Source: Salinicola acroporae
GTDB lineage: Bacteria; Pseudomonadota; Gammaproteobacteria; Pseudomonadales; Halomonadaceae
Length of the DNA: 64,000 nt
Assembly: GCF_003206615.1 (NCBI RefSeq)
Contig: NZ_PZJW01000015.1
Coordinates: forward strand, 1-64,000
Direction: 5' to 3'
Below the pieces are notes generated by a model. The model ran no database searches. It was given only the letters and a program-made list of their open reading frames with translations, and was not told the DNA's origin. Positions 8,099 to 16,398 of this stretch are shown here, piece by piece (position 1 is the first letter of the stretch; each line of letters begins with the position of its first letter). The position numbers were made by a program, and so were the translations under genes.

Positions 8099-9625
8099 AT
8101 GGACGTGATTCTGGCGGCGGTCGGCGACGCCTTCACCTGGCAGGCGCTGCTCGCCATCGTGATCGGCACCTGGGCGGGCATCATCATCGGCGGGCTGCCC
8201 GGGCTGGGCTCGGTGGTGGGCTTGACGATCTTTCTGCCGTTCACCTTCGGCATGGATGTCATCACCAGCATGGCGCTGTTGATCGGTGTCTACTGCGGCT
8301 CGGTCTATGGCGGGTCGATCACTGCGATCCTGATCAACACACCCGGTACGCCGCAGTCGGCGGCAACGACGTTCGACGGCTACCCGATGACCCAGCAGGG
8401 CCGGGTCGACGAAGCACTCGGCTGGGCGACCTTCGCCTCGTTCTTCGGCGGCGTGCTCTCCTGCGTGCTGCTGATCTTCTGCGCCCCGCAGCTGGCCAAG
8501 TTCGCGGTCAACTTCGGTTCGATCGAGGTCTTCGCGCTGGTCTGCCTGGCGATGCTCTGCATCGTCGGGATCTCCCGCGGCAGTCTGCTCAAGGGCCTCG
8601 TCTGCGGGATGATGGGCTTCTTCTTCTCGACGGTCGGCAGCGATCCCATCACCGGCGCCGACCGCTTCACCTTCGGCACCTATGCGCTCAGCTCCGGGCT
8701 GGATCTGATTCCGGTGGTGGTGGGTGCCTTCGCGCTGTCGGAAGTTTTCGTGCGTTTCTCCTCACGGGACGAGGAGGCCACCACCATTCCGGAGGCACGG
8801 CTGCGCTTTCCCGGCCTGCGCGATATCGGCCGACGCCTGATCGAACTGGTGCGCGGCTCTTTCATCGGCAGTTTCGTCGGTGCCTTGCCGGGTACCGGCG
8901 CGGCCGCTGCGGCCTTCATCAGCTATGCCGCGGCCCAGAAACTGTCGCCGCGGCGGGCCAATCTGGGCAAGGGCGAGCCGGACGGCATCATCGCCTCGGA
9001 GTCCTCCAACAATGCGGTGACCGGCAGCGCCTTCATTCCCACCCTGGCGCTGGGCATCCCCGGCGATGTGGTCACGGCGATGATGATGGGTGCCATGGTG
9101 ATCCACGGCATCACCCCGGGGGTACGGTTGATGCAGGACCAGGCGCAGACGGTCTACGCGCTGTTCGTGGTGCTGATCATCGTCAACGTCGCCATGCTGG
9201 TTCTGAGCAAGCCCTCCATCGGCCTGTTCCGCTATCTGTTCAAGCTGCCGCTGGGCTTCGTCATGGGCGGCATCGTGATGTTCAGCTTCATCGGTGCCGT
9301 GTCGGTACGCGGCAATCCGCTGGACCTGGTGGTCGCGGCGCTGACCGGCATTCTCGCCTATGTGCTGCGCCGCGGCGGCTATCCGCTGGCACCGCTGGTG
9401 ATCGGCATGGTACTGGGGCCGGCGCTGGAGAGTTCGCTGCGCCGGGGGCTGTTGATCTCGCGGGGCGACTTCCTGTCGTTCTTCACCCATAGCGGTATCG
9501 CCACCACGCTGTTCGTGCTGATCGGGCTATTTCTGATCTGGACGGTGACGGCGGGCGTGCTCGAGTGGCGGGCGAGAGTCGCGACTCGCCGCAAGGCTGC
9601 CTCCGCTCAACCCGTTTCCGAATAA
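8099..9625 (+). CDS. tctA: Tripartite tricarboxylate transporter large permease (TctA family)
   Basis: A 508-residue inner-membrane permease. The start is ATG 8099 behind AAGGGG, which gives MDVILAAVGDAFTW. An upstream GTG at 8069 would overlap tctB and has no better site. The TctA signature GTWAGIIIGGLPGLGSVVG is at about residues 24-42, followed by NTPGTPQSAATTFDGYPM near residues 82-99 and the repeat half GSFVGALPGTGAAAAAFISY near residues 257-276. The family has about 11-12 transmembrane helices, and hydrophobic segments cover the whole length. With TctB and TctC it forms a sodium- or proton-driven importer. The operon continues into a mandelate-racemase-like enzyme after 10 bases. Confidence 0.93.
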   Translation: MDVILAAVGDAFTWQALLAIVIGTWAGIIIGGLPGLGSVVGLTIFLPFTFGMDVITSMALLIGVYCGSVYGGSITAILINTPGTPQSAATTFDGYPMTQQGRVDEALGWATFASFFGGVLSCVLLIFCAPQLAKFAVNFGSIEVFALVCLAMLCIVGISRGSLLKGLVCGMMGFFFSTVGSDPITGADRFTFGTYALSSGLDLIPVVVGAFALSEVFVRFSSRDEEATTIPEARLRFPGLRDIGRRLIELVRGSFIGSFVGALPGTGAAAAAFISYAAAQKLSPRRANLGKGEPDGIIASESSNNAVTGSAFIPTLALGIPGDVVTAMMMGAMVIHGITPGVRLMQDQAQTVYALFVVLIIVNVAMLVLSKPSIGLFRYLFKLPLGFVMGGIVMFSFIGAVSVRGNPLDLVVAALTGILAYVLRRGGYPLAPLVIGMVLGPALESSLRRGLLISRGDFLSFFTHSGIATTLFVLIGLFLIWTVTAGVLEWRARVATRRKAASAQPVSE

Positions 9626-9635
9626 GGGATCCTGC

Positions 9636-10784
9636 ATGAAGATCACCGATATCAAGACTCACGTTCTCGCCGCGCCGCTGGATCAGCCGTTCTCGTTCTC
9701 CCAGGGCTGGGTGCGAAGCCGCACCGCCATGCTGGTGGAGGTTCACACCGAGGATGGCCTGGTCGGCTGGGGCGAATGCGTCAACCACGGCCTGCAGCCG
9801 CCGCAGGTCGCCCAGGCGATGGTCGAGTACGCGCTCAAGCCGCTGGTGATCGGACGCTCGGTTTTCGAGCGCGAAGTGTTGTGGGAGACGATGTACAACC
9901 ACTCCCGCCCCTACGGTCAGAAGGGCGTGGCGCTGTTCGGCATCGCCGCCATCGACACCGCGCTGTGGGATCTGGCCGGCAAGGCGCTGGGCCAGCCGAT
10001 CCATCGCTTGATGGGTGGCGCGTTCCGCCATCAGATACGCCCCTACGCCACCGGCTTCTATCGTCGCGAAGGCGGCAACTATCCCGAGGAAGTGGTCGAG
10101 GAGGCGCTGCGTCATCAGGCCAACGGCTACCGCGCGATGAAGATCAAGACCGGCTTCGGCATCGAGGCGGACCTGCGCGACATGCGCGCGGTGCGCGAGG
10201 CCGTGGGCGATGAGATCGCGCTGATGATGGATGCCAACTGCGCCTACAGCGTGCCGGCGGCACGGCGCATCTTGATGGAGTTGGAGGAGACCCGGGTTCA
10301 CCTGTTCGAGGAGCCGCTGAGTCCGGAGAACCGCCACGGCTATCGCGAGCTCAAGGGCGTTTCGCGTACCTGGATCGCCGCCGGCGAGAACGAGTACTCC
10401 AAGATCGGCTACCGGGACTGGATCAGCGAAGGCGCGCTGGATGCAATTCAGCCCGATATCGGCGCCGCCGGTGGGCTGACCGAGTGCCGCAAGATCGCCG
10501 CCTTGGCCCAGGCCTTTCACGTGCCGGTGATGCCGCACGTCTGGGGCACCGGTATCGGTCTGGCGGCGGCTGTTCAACTGATCGCCACCTTGCCGCCGCA
10601 GCCGCTCTCGCTCACCCCCGACGAACCGATGCTCGAGTACGATCAATCGGCGCATCCGTTCCGTCAGGAGCTGATTGGCGGCGAGTTCCAGCTCAACGCC
10701 AGCGGCTGCGTCGAGGTGCTCGACAAGCCTGGTCTCGGGATCGAGATCGATCGCGCGGTCATCGATCACTACACCATTCGCTGA
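9636..10784 (+). CDS. Mandelate racemase/muconate lactonizing enzyme family protein
   Basis: A 382-residue enolase-superfamily enzyme: an N-terminal capping domain (to about residue 125) and a beta/alpha barrel. The catalytic residues of the mandelate-racemase subgroup are visible: K169 and K171 in MKIKTG, the metal ligands D199 (MMDAN), E225 (LFEEPL) and E251 (AAGEN), then D274 in QPDIG paired with H301 in PHVWGTG. The enzyme should abstract the alpha proton of a carboxylate, acting as an acid-sugar dehydratase or a racemase. It lies in the transporter operon 10 bases after tctA, so its substrate is probably the imported compound. The exact substrate is not readable. Confidence 0.88.
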   Translation: MKITDIKTHVLAAPLDQPFSFSQGWVRSRTAMLVEVHTEDGLVGWGECVNHGLQPPQVAQAMVEYALKPLVIGRSVFEREVLWETMYNHSRPYGQKGVALFGIAAIDTALWDLAGKALGQPIHRLMGGAFRHQIRPYATGFYRREGGNYPEEVVEEALRHQANGYRAMKIKTGFGIEADLRDMRAVREAVGDEIALMMDANCAYSVPAARRILMELEETRVHLFEEPLSPENRHGYRELKGVSRTWIAAGENEYSKIGYRDWISEGALDAIQPDIGAAGGLTECRKIAALAQAFHVPVMPHVWGTGIGLAAAVQLIATLPPQPLSLTPDEPMLEYDQSAHPFRQELIGGEFQLNASGCVEVLDKPGLGIEIDRAVIDHYTIR

Positions 10785-10805
10785 GTCGTGCCCCAGGAGA
10801 GCCTC

Positions 10806-12611
10806 ATGAGTCGGAATCGTAAAATCTTGCTGCTGGGCGTCGACGGGTTGATCCCCGAGCTGGTCGAGCGCTTCTGCGCCGAGGGCGTGCTGCCGAATAT
10901 TCAGCGCCTGCGCGACGAAGGGGGCTCGACGCGGCTGCTGCCCTATATCTCGACCTGGGGCGACACCAACTTCGTCAGCTTTCTCACCGGCCAGGCGCCC
11001 GGCACCAGCTGGGTCGGCCAGCGCCTGCCGCCCCGCGGCACCGGGCATCTGCTGGAACTGATGCGCGCCGCCGGCCAGCGTGCCGCGCTGGTCCATTTTC
11101 CCGAAAGCCTGGTGCCCGCGGGCGAGCGCGATCTCTGCTTCGCCCCGTTCTGGAGCGGCAGTGGCCCCGCGCCGATGGAGCTGGCGCCGGCGTGCCTGCA
11201 CAGCACCGATCTCGACCGGTGGACCTCGACGCCGTCGAGCGAGGCGCTGGGTTGGCCGCCCACCGGCACGCTGGCCCATCACCAGAAGCACAATCGCTTC
11301 GCCATCGAGCGCACGGATGATGGTTTCGTCGCCTTGATCCCTGCCCATCGTGGCAAGCCGGTGCCGGTAACGTTGCGCCTCGACGGCGAGCGGCTTCGGC
11401 TCCAGTTGGCGCGGGCCGAAGCGAGCCTGGGCATCGGTGAATGGAGCGACTGGCTCCCGCTGGCGGACGAGCATGCCCTCGAAGGCAAGCCGGCGGCGGT
11501 GCGCTTCAAGCTGCTCGATCTCGATGTCGCCAACGGCAAGATCGATCTGCTGCAGTCCCAGATCACCGCACCGGAAGGCAGCAGCGGCAGACCGGGACTG
11601 GCGCGCCGACTAGTCGAGCGCCACGGCCCGTTCATCTCCAAGTGGGCGGTCTCCGCCGATCCCGATACCCGCTACTTCGAGACCAGCTTCGAGGAGGGGC
11701 GCTACCAGCTCGAATGGCTGGTCGACAGCGCGCTGACACTGCTGGGCGACGAGGGGTTTTCACTCTTCGCCACGGTGTTCCGGCTCAACGACGAGACCCA
11801 TCACACCTGTCTCGCCCAGTGCGATCCCGAATCCAAGTTCTACACCGCCAGCGATCACGCGCGTTATCTCGAGGTGATCCGGCACTCGTACCGCATTCTC
11901 GACGCCGCCGTGGGCCGGGCGCTGGCCGGCTGCGATGACGACACCACGCTGGTGCTCGCCTCCGATCACGGTGACGTCCCCAACTCCCACCTCTGTGATA
12001 TCCACAGGCGGTTGGCGGAATTCGACCTGTGCACGATCGATGGCGAGGGCAAGCCCGATGTGGCCACGAGTCAGGCCTTCCTCAAGGACGAGCGCGGCGG
12101 GCTGGAGATCTTCGTCAATCGCGACCTCGTGCCGGCAGCCGAGATCGATCGCGTGCAGACGCGCATCCTCAAGGCGCTGACCACCTGGTATGTCGACACG
12201 CCGGACGGCGAGCGCAACGTGGTCGCGCTGGCACTCAAGAAGCAGGATGCCAGCCCGCTGGGCTACTGGGGCGAGCGGATGGGTGACGTGCTCTTCGCCT
12301 ACGCCCCCGGTTTTGTCTGGGGCACCAACCTGCGTGGCGATACCGTCGCCGAACTCGTCACCCCGGGGGCCAACCACGGCCCGCAGGTGCCCACCGCCAG
12401 CACCGGATTCGCCTCCAACCACGGCGTGGCGTTCTTCCACGGTGCCGGCATTCGGCCCGGCGTCGAACTGGCGTTCGATACCGCCCGCGGCATCCAGCGC
12501 ATGGACAGCGCCGGGGCGACGTTCGCCCGACTGCTGGGACTCTCCACCGATTCGCTGGAGGGGAAGGTGCTGGAGGGCATGCTCGAGCCCGCGCGACGCA
12601 ATCGGGGTTAA
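10806..12611 (+). CDS. Alkaline phosphatase superfamily hydrolase (phosphodiesterase/nucleotide pyrophosphatase type)
   Basis: About 601 residues, starting at ATG 10806 behind AGGAGA. The fold markers of the type I phosphodiesterase/nucleotide pyrophosphatase group are present: LLLGVDGLIPELVERF at the N-terminus with the first metal aspartate, LPNIQRLRDEGG, a nucleophile region ISTWGDTNFVSFLTGQAPGT (threonine/serine nucleophile around residues 49-55), ASDHGDVPN near residue 385 and, near the end, ANHGP and SNHGVAFFHG supplying metal-binding histidines. It has no signal peptide, so it acts in the cytoplasm. As the last gene of the tct operon it may hydrolyse a phosphoryl or sulfuryl ester of the imported compound. 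Sulfatase and phosphonoacetate-hydrolase-like activities occur in the same superfamily. Confidence 0.75.
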   Translation: MSRNRKILLLGVDGLIPELVERFCAEGVLPNIQRLRDEGGSTRLLPYISTWGDTNFVSFLTGQAPGTSWVGQRLPPRGTGHLLELMRAAGQRAALVHFPESLVPAGERDLCFAPFWSGSGPAPMELAPACLHSTDLDRWTSTPSSEALGWPPTGTLAHHQKHNRFAIERTDDGFVALIPAHRGKPVPVTLRLDGERLRLQLARAEASLGIGEWSDWLPLADEHALEGKPAAVRFKLLDLDVANGKIDLLQSQITAPEGSSGRPGLARRLVERHGPFISKWAVSADPDTRYFETSFEEGRYQLEWLVDSALTLLGDEGFSLFATVFRLNDETHHTCLAQCDPESKFYTASDHARYLEVIRHSYRILDAAVGRALAGCDDDTTLVLASDHGDVPNSHLCDIHRRLAEFDLCTIDGEGKPDVATSQAFLKDERGGLEIFVNRDLVPAAEIDRVQTRILKALTTWYVDTPDGERNVVALALKKQDASPLGYWGERMGDVLFAYAPGFVWGTNLRGDTVAELVTPGANHGPQVPTASTGFASNHGVAFFHGAGIRPGVELAFDTARGIQRMDSAGATFARLLGLSTDSLEGKVLEGMLEPARRNRG

Positions 12612-13166
12612 ACCCGCGCGATGTAGCAGTAGTGGATCGTACTTCGGTGCTCGCTGTGTGATAAGGAAACACCCGGTCCGTGTTCTGGGTGGCCACGGCC
12701 CTGCACGCTCTCTCCGCATCATCACGCTGACCTTACGGTTCGCGCTTGATCCACTCTGGTGCGCGTCGAAAACGCACACATGGGGTGGTAACGCACAAAC
12801 ATTCGGCTTGTGGGTTCACCGGGATACGCCCGGCGTGTCGGTTGTCCTGGCCCGGCGTCCGCGTTGCCCGCAAGGGGCCTGACGCGCAGGTGTTCGGTTT
12901 GCTGGCTTCGAAGGGGCTGGCCAGCGTGCCGCTGTCGATCTTCGCCGGTTTTCATGGATGGCTGGCGGGATGGCCGGACGTGGTGTCGCCTCAAGCCCGA
13001 TGCTGGAGCTGACGCCGGCTTGGTGCGAAAACGGCGCATGCTCGGCCAGTCGGCGTTAACCATCAGCTCACTGAACTTCCGTTCAGAACGCCCGGAGGCG
13101 ATCGAAGCGAGTCAGATGCGGATTTACGCCCGTAGACTGGAGCGCCAGCCCGGGCATTTTTGACCG
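12612..13166. other. Gene-poor stretch between the tct operon and the dehydrogenase gene
   Basis: About 555 bases with no convincing gene on either strand. Short open frames exist on both strands but none shows a recognisable motif or a ribosome binding site. It may contain degraded coding sequence, since base composition stays high-GC and frame-like, but I could assign none. Confidence 0.5.
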
Positions 13167-13216
13167 ATTATTGTCTTGTTTAGTCATCGCTCGCCGCCTT
13201 TTCGAACATAGCCTTG
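13167..13216. repeat. Decayed half-copy of the 6277-6414 repeat element
   Basis: The plus strand here carries CTTGT, GTCATCGCTC, CCG and TTTTC in the same order and spacing as the reverse complement of bases 6277-6320. Aligned by eye, roughly three quarters of about 45 positions agree. Only this half is recognisable. It ends about 40 bases before the dehydrogenase start. Confidence 0.5.
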
Positions 13217-13257
13217 GCGGCACGATGATGATGCTTACCGATGGAGGGAGTCTCTAC

Positions 13258-14193
13258 ATGGTTGACGTGGTGATCAGCGAGTTCATGGATGCCGCTGCCG
13301 TCGAGACACTGACGCAGCGTTATGCGGTCCACTTCGATGCCGCGCTGGTCGAGGATCGGGAACGGTTGCTATCGATGGGGAGGGGCGTTCGTGCGCTCAT
13401 CGTACGCAACCGAACCCGGGTCGACGAGGCGCTGCTTGCCCGTTTTCCCGATCTCGAGGCCGTGGGCCGACTCGGCGTCGGCCTGGACAACATCGACGTG
13501 GCGCGTTGCCAGGAGCGTGGCATCGCCGTGCTTCCCGCCACCGGCGGCAATGCCTCGGCCGTGGCCGAGTACGTCATCACGGGCCTGCTGATGCTGCGCC
13601 GCGGCGCCTACCACTCGACAGCCGCGGTGCTCGATGGCGACTGGCCACGACAGGCGCTGGTCGGTCACGAGAGCCAGGGATGCGTGCTCGGACTGGTTGG
13701 CTTCGGCGGGATCGCCCGGGAAGTAGCAAGGCGCGCCCAGGCGCTGGGCATGAGCGTGATCGCGTTCGACCCCTTCGCCGATCCGAGTGATCCGGCCTGG
13801 CAGATGGCGGAGCACATCGAGACGATCGAGTCCCTGCTGGCCCGCAGCGACGGCGTGAGCCTCCATGTGCCGCTGACCGAGCAGACGCGCCATCTCATCG
13901 ACACCGAGGCGATCGCTTCCATGCGCCCAGGCAGCGTCCTGATCAACACTGCCCGCGGCGGAATCGTCGACGAGTCGGCACTCGCCGATGCCTTGTGCGA
14001 AGGGCGGATCGGTGGCGCCCTGCTCGATGTGTTCGAATGCGAACCCCTGCCTGCCGACAGCGACTTGACGCGCGCCAGTGCCTGCAACCTAGTGCTGACG
14101 CCCCATGTTGCCGGCGTGACCCACGAGTCGAACGTCAATATCAGCGCCATGACCGCCCGCGACGTGAGCCGGGTACTGGAGGGCAACGCATGA
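13258..14193 (+). CDS. slcC: D-isomer-specific 2-hydroxyacid dehydrogenase, probable (S)-sulfolactate dehydrogenase
   Basis: A 311-residue NAD-dependent dehydrogenase. The start is ATG 13258 behind GGAGGGA; longer in-frame starts run into the repeat remnant. Markers of the SerA-like family are VGRLGVGLDNID (about residue 75), the Rossmann motif GLVGFGGIARE (about residues 143-153), NTARGGIVDE (about residues 221-230), the catalytic arginine within this motif, and the C-terminal TPHVAG histidine. The sequence resembles SlcC, described from Chromohalobacter salexigens, which oxidises (S)-sulfolactate to sulfopyruvate. A broken comC follows with a 4-base ATGA overlap, which supports this specific role because SlcC and ComC together interconvert the sulfolactate enantiomers. 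General family is certain; substrate is inferred. Confidence 0.65.
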   Translation: MVDVVISEFMDAAAVETLTQRYAVHFDAALVEDRERLLSMGRGVRALIVRNRTRVDEALLARFPDLEAVGRLGVGLDNIDVARCQERGIAVLPATGGNASAVAEYVITGLLMLRRGAYHSTAAVLDGDWPRQALVGHESQGCVLGLVGFGGIAREVARRAQALGMSVIAFDPFADPSDPAWQMAEHIETIESLLARSDGVSLHVPLTEQTRHLIDTEAIASMRPGSVLINTARGGIVDESALADALCEGRIGGALLDVFECEPLPADSDLTRASACNLVLTPHVAGVTHESNVNISAMTARDVSRVLEGNA

Positions 14194-14530
14194 GCCATCG
14201 GCGACTGTCGATTTCCCAGGTCCGTGAACTGGCAACGCAATCCCTAAAAGGTGTGGGTGTGGGAGTCCGCGAGGCCGATATCACCGGCCGGGCGCAGGTC
14301 GTCGCCGAATGCGGCGGTTTCTCCTCCCATGGCCTGGCTCGATAGCGGTGATATTTCGACAAGGTCCCGGGCGGTACGGTCGTGGGTAAAGCCCTCCCCA
14401 AGGTCCGGTTCGGCGGTAGCGAGGTTCTCGTCGACGCCGGGCTCGGTCTGGCGTTTCCGGCCATCGCGGCGGAGGTCGAACGTAGCGTGCCGGTGACGAC
14501 AGCCGGTGGCGCCTACGGTGTGAGAATGTC
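14190..14530 (+). pseudogene. comC: Truncated comC: (R)-sulfolactate dehydrogenase-like (malate/L-lactate dehydrogenase family) remnant
   Basis: The ATG at 14190 overlaps the slcC stop. The first frame reads LSISQVRELATQSLKGVGV and then AECGGFSSHGLAR, the N-terminal pattern of the LDH2/YlbC malate/lactate/sulfolactate dehydrogenase family with its catalytic-region SHG motif, and it hits a stop at 14343-14345. In a shifted frame the homology resumes from about 14349 (YFDKVPGG, then VDAGLGLAFPAIA) and dissolves near 14530, where the convergent phosphodiesterase gene ends. Only about 110 of the usual ~340 codons remain, with at least one frameshift, so no active enzyme is expected. The ATGA coupling to slcC shows that the two once formed an operon. 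Confidence 0.65.
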
Positions 14531-14544
14531 TGCACCACGTGTGC

Positions 14545-15360
14545 TCACTCGTCGATCAGGCCGCCTTCCTCGTGAAACGGATAGGGGCCGGCGTAGTCGC
14601 CGATCACGCCGTGGTGGGTGATCAGTTCATTGGTGCGCCAGAGGTGAAGCTGGTAGCCCGGCGGCTCCATGACGAAGGCGGAAGGGCCGTCCTCGCGCAG
14701 ATCGAGGGCGACCTGGTGGGCGGTGCTGGGGCAGCAACTGGCGAGGGTGCCGGCGAAGCGCTGGAAGATGGTGCGATGCACATGCCCGCAGATAATGCGC
14801 TCCACATTGGGGTAATCGGCCACGATCGCGGCCATCTCGGCAGCGCCGGCCAGGCCGATGGCGTCCATGTGCGCGATGCCGGTGGCGAATGGCGGATGAT
14901 GCATGAAGATCAGGGTCGGGCGCTCGGGCTGTTCGGCCAGCCGCGCGGCGAGCCAGCCGAGCCGCTCGGCGCAGAGCTCGCCGCGACTCTCGCCCGGCAC
15001 CAGGGTGTCCAGTGCCAGCAGCCTGAGCGGGAAGCGTTCGATACTGTACTGAATGAACGGGTCGTCGCCGAGATAGTCGTGGTCGGGAAAGGCGTCGCGC
15101 ATCGCCTGACGGTCGTCGTGGTTACCGGGAATCAGGTACCACGGGATCTCCAGCGGCTGGAGCAGCTCAGTCAGCGTGGCGTACTCCTCCGGGCGGCCGA
15201 AATCGGTGGCATCGCCGGTAATCAGTACCACGTCGGGCCGGGGGGCGAGCGCGTTGAGCGTTGCCACCGCCGGGGGGAGATAGCGGTCGGTTTCGACCAC
15301 CCGGTAGGCCTTCTGGCCGGGACGACGAATGTGCAGGTCGGTGAGTTGTGCGATCAGCAT
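14545..15360 (-). CDS. Metallophosphoesterase (3',5'-cyclic-nucleotide/glycerophosphodiester phosphodiesterase, Icc/GpdQ type)
   Basis: A 271-residue calcineurin-like enzyme with all dinuclear metal motifs: QLTDLHI (D and H at about residues 7-10), ITGDATD (about residue 48), PGNHDD (about residues 77-82), HHPP (about residue 151), and CGHVH (about residues 190-194). The spacing and the HHPPF motif match class III cyclic-nucleotide phosphodiesterases and the glycerophosphodiesterase GpdQ. No signal peptide, so cytoplasmic. It is the last gene of an ABC importer operon, 24 bases after the ATPase gene, which suggests that it opens an imported phosphodiester (glycerophosphodiester or similar) rather than serving in cAMP signalling. 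Confidence 0.82.
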   Translation of the reverse strand: MLIAQLTDLHIRRPGQKAYRVVETDRYLPPAVATLNALAPRPDVVLITGDATDFGRPEEYATLTELLQPLEIPWYLIPGNHDDRQAMRDAFPDHDYLGDDPFIQYSIERFPLRLLALDTLVPGESRGELCAERLGWLAARLAEQPERPTLIFMHHPPFATGIAHMDAIGLAGAAEMAAIVADYPNVERIICGHVHRTIFQRFAGTLASCCPSTAHQVALDLREDGPSAFVMEPPGYQLHLWRTNELITHHGVIGDYAGPYPFHEEGGLIDE

Positions 15361-15384
15361 GCAGAGGTTCCAGGTTTTCCGGAT

Positions 15385-16368
15385 TCAGGCCACGCGGGCC
15401 TGCTCGATGAGGGCGGAGACGGTATCGCCCGGTTGCCAGATGGCGTCGGGTGCGGCCAGGGCAGTGAAGCGCTGGCCGTCGGCGAGCGCCAGTTCGAAGC
15501 GGATATGGCTGCCGAGGAAGAAGCGTGCCTGGACGCGGGCGGGCAACCCCTGGCCGGGGGGCGCGAGTTCGACCTCGTGCGGACGGAAGGTCAGCGCCGC
15601 GACGCCATGGCGGGTGGCCACCTCGCCGCCCTCCAGCCGGCACAGGGTGCCGAGGAAATCGGCGACGAAGGGCGAGGCGGGATCGCGGTAGAGGGTCTCC
15701 GGCGCGCCCAACTGCTCCAGTCGGCCGGCGGACATCACCGCGACCCGGTCGCCCAGCATCATCGCCTCCTCCTGGTCGTGGGTGACGATGACGCAAGTGA
15801 TGCCGAGTGTCTTGAGCAGCTTGGCGAGATCCACCCGCAGCTGCTGGCGCAGGCGGGCATCGAGTGCGGTCAACGGTTCGTCGAGCAGTAGCACGCGGGG
15901 TTCGATGGCGATCGCCCGGGCCAGCGCCACGCGCTGACGCTGCCCCCCGGAGAGCTGATCGATACGCCGCTCCGCCAGCGCTTCCAGCTCGACCAGTTCG
16001 AGCATTTCCGCCACGCGTCGGCGCCGGCTGGCGGCATCCACGCCACGAATCTTCAGACCGTAGCCGACATTGCCGGCGACATTCATGTTGGGGAACAGCG
16101 CGTAGCCCTGGAATACCACCCCCACGCCGCGCGCTTCCGGCGCTACCTGGGTGACGTCGTCGTCGCCGAAGCGAATCCGGCCACCCTCGTCGGCGCTTTC
16201 CAGTCCGCAGATCATGCGCAGCAGGGTGGTCTTGCCGCAGCCCGAGGGACCGAGCAGCGCCAGCGTCTCGCCGGCGTCGATCGACAGGTTCAGCGGCGCC
16301 AGGGCGCGGGTGCCGTCGGGCCAGGTCTTGGCGCAGTTGTCGAGCCTGATGGTCAGCGGGTGTGTCAT
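15385..16368 (-). CDS. ABC transporter ATP-binding protein (PotA/FbpC-like)
   Basis: A 327-residue ATPase. Walker A LGPSGCGKTTLLRM (about residues 38-51), signature LSGGQRQRVALARA (about residues 139-152), Walker B VLLLDEPLTALD (about residues 159-170) and the switch histidine in VIVTHDQEEAM are all intact. The C-terminal ~90 residues form a TOBE-like regulatory domain, as in spermidine, iron and phosphonate importers. It energises the two permeases encoded just upstream in the same operon and is followed by the phosphodiesterase gene. Confidence 0.92.
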   Translation of the reverse strand: MTHPLTIRLDNCAKTWPDGTRALAPLNLSIDAGETLALLGPSGCGKTTLLRMICGLESADEGGRIRFGDDDVTQVAPEARGVGVVFQGYALFPNMNVAGNVGYGLKIRGVDAASRRRRVAEMLELVELEALAERRIDQLSGGQRQRVALARAIAIEPRVLLLDEPLTALDARLRQQLRVDLAKLLKTLGITCVIVTHDQEEAMMLGDRVAVMSAGRLEQLGAPETLYRDPASPFVADFLGTLCRLEGGEVATRHGVAALTFRPHEVELAPPGQGLPARVQARFFLGSHIRFELALADGQRFTALAAPDAIWQPGDTVSALIEQARVA

Positions 16369-16398
16369 GTCGTTGAGTCGCTCATGTACGTGATGAAG

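Noticed and set aside
9483-11474. 663-codon frame antisense to the enolase-superfamily gene
   Set aside because: Shadow of high-GC codons on the opposite strand. The plus-strand genes have full catalytic motifs and ribosome sites.
12640-13160. Several overlapping 80-117-codon frames
   Set aside because: No motif, ribosome site or consistent frame; listed as an unassigned gene-poor stretch.
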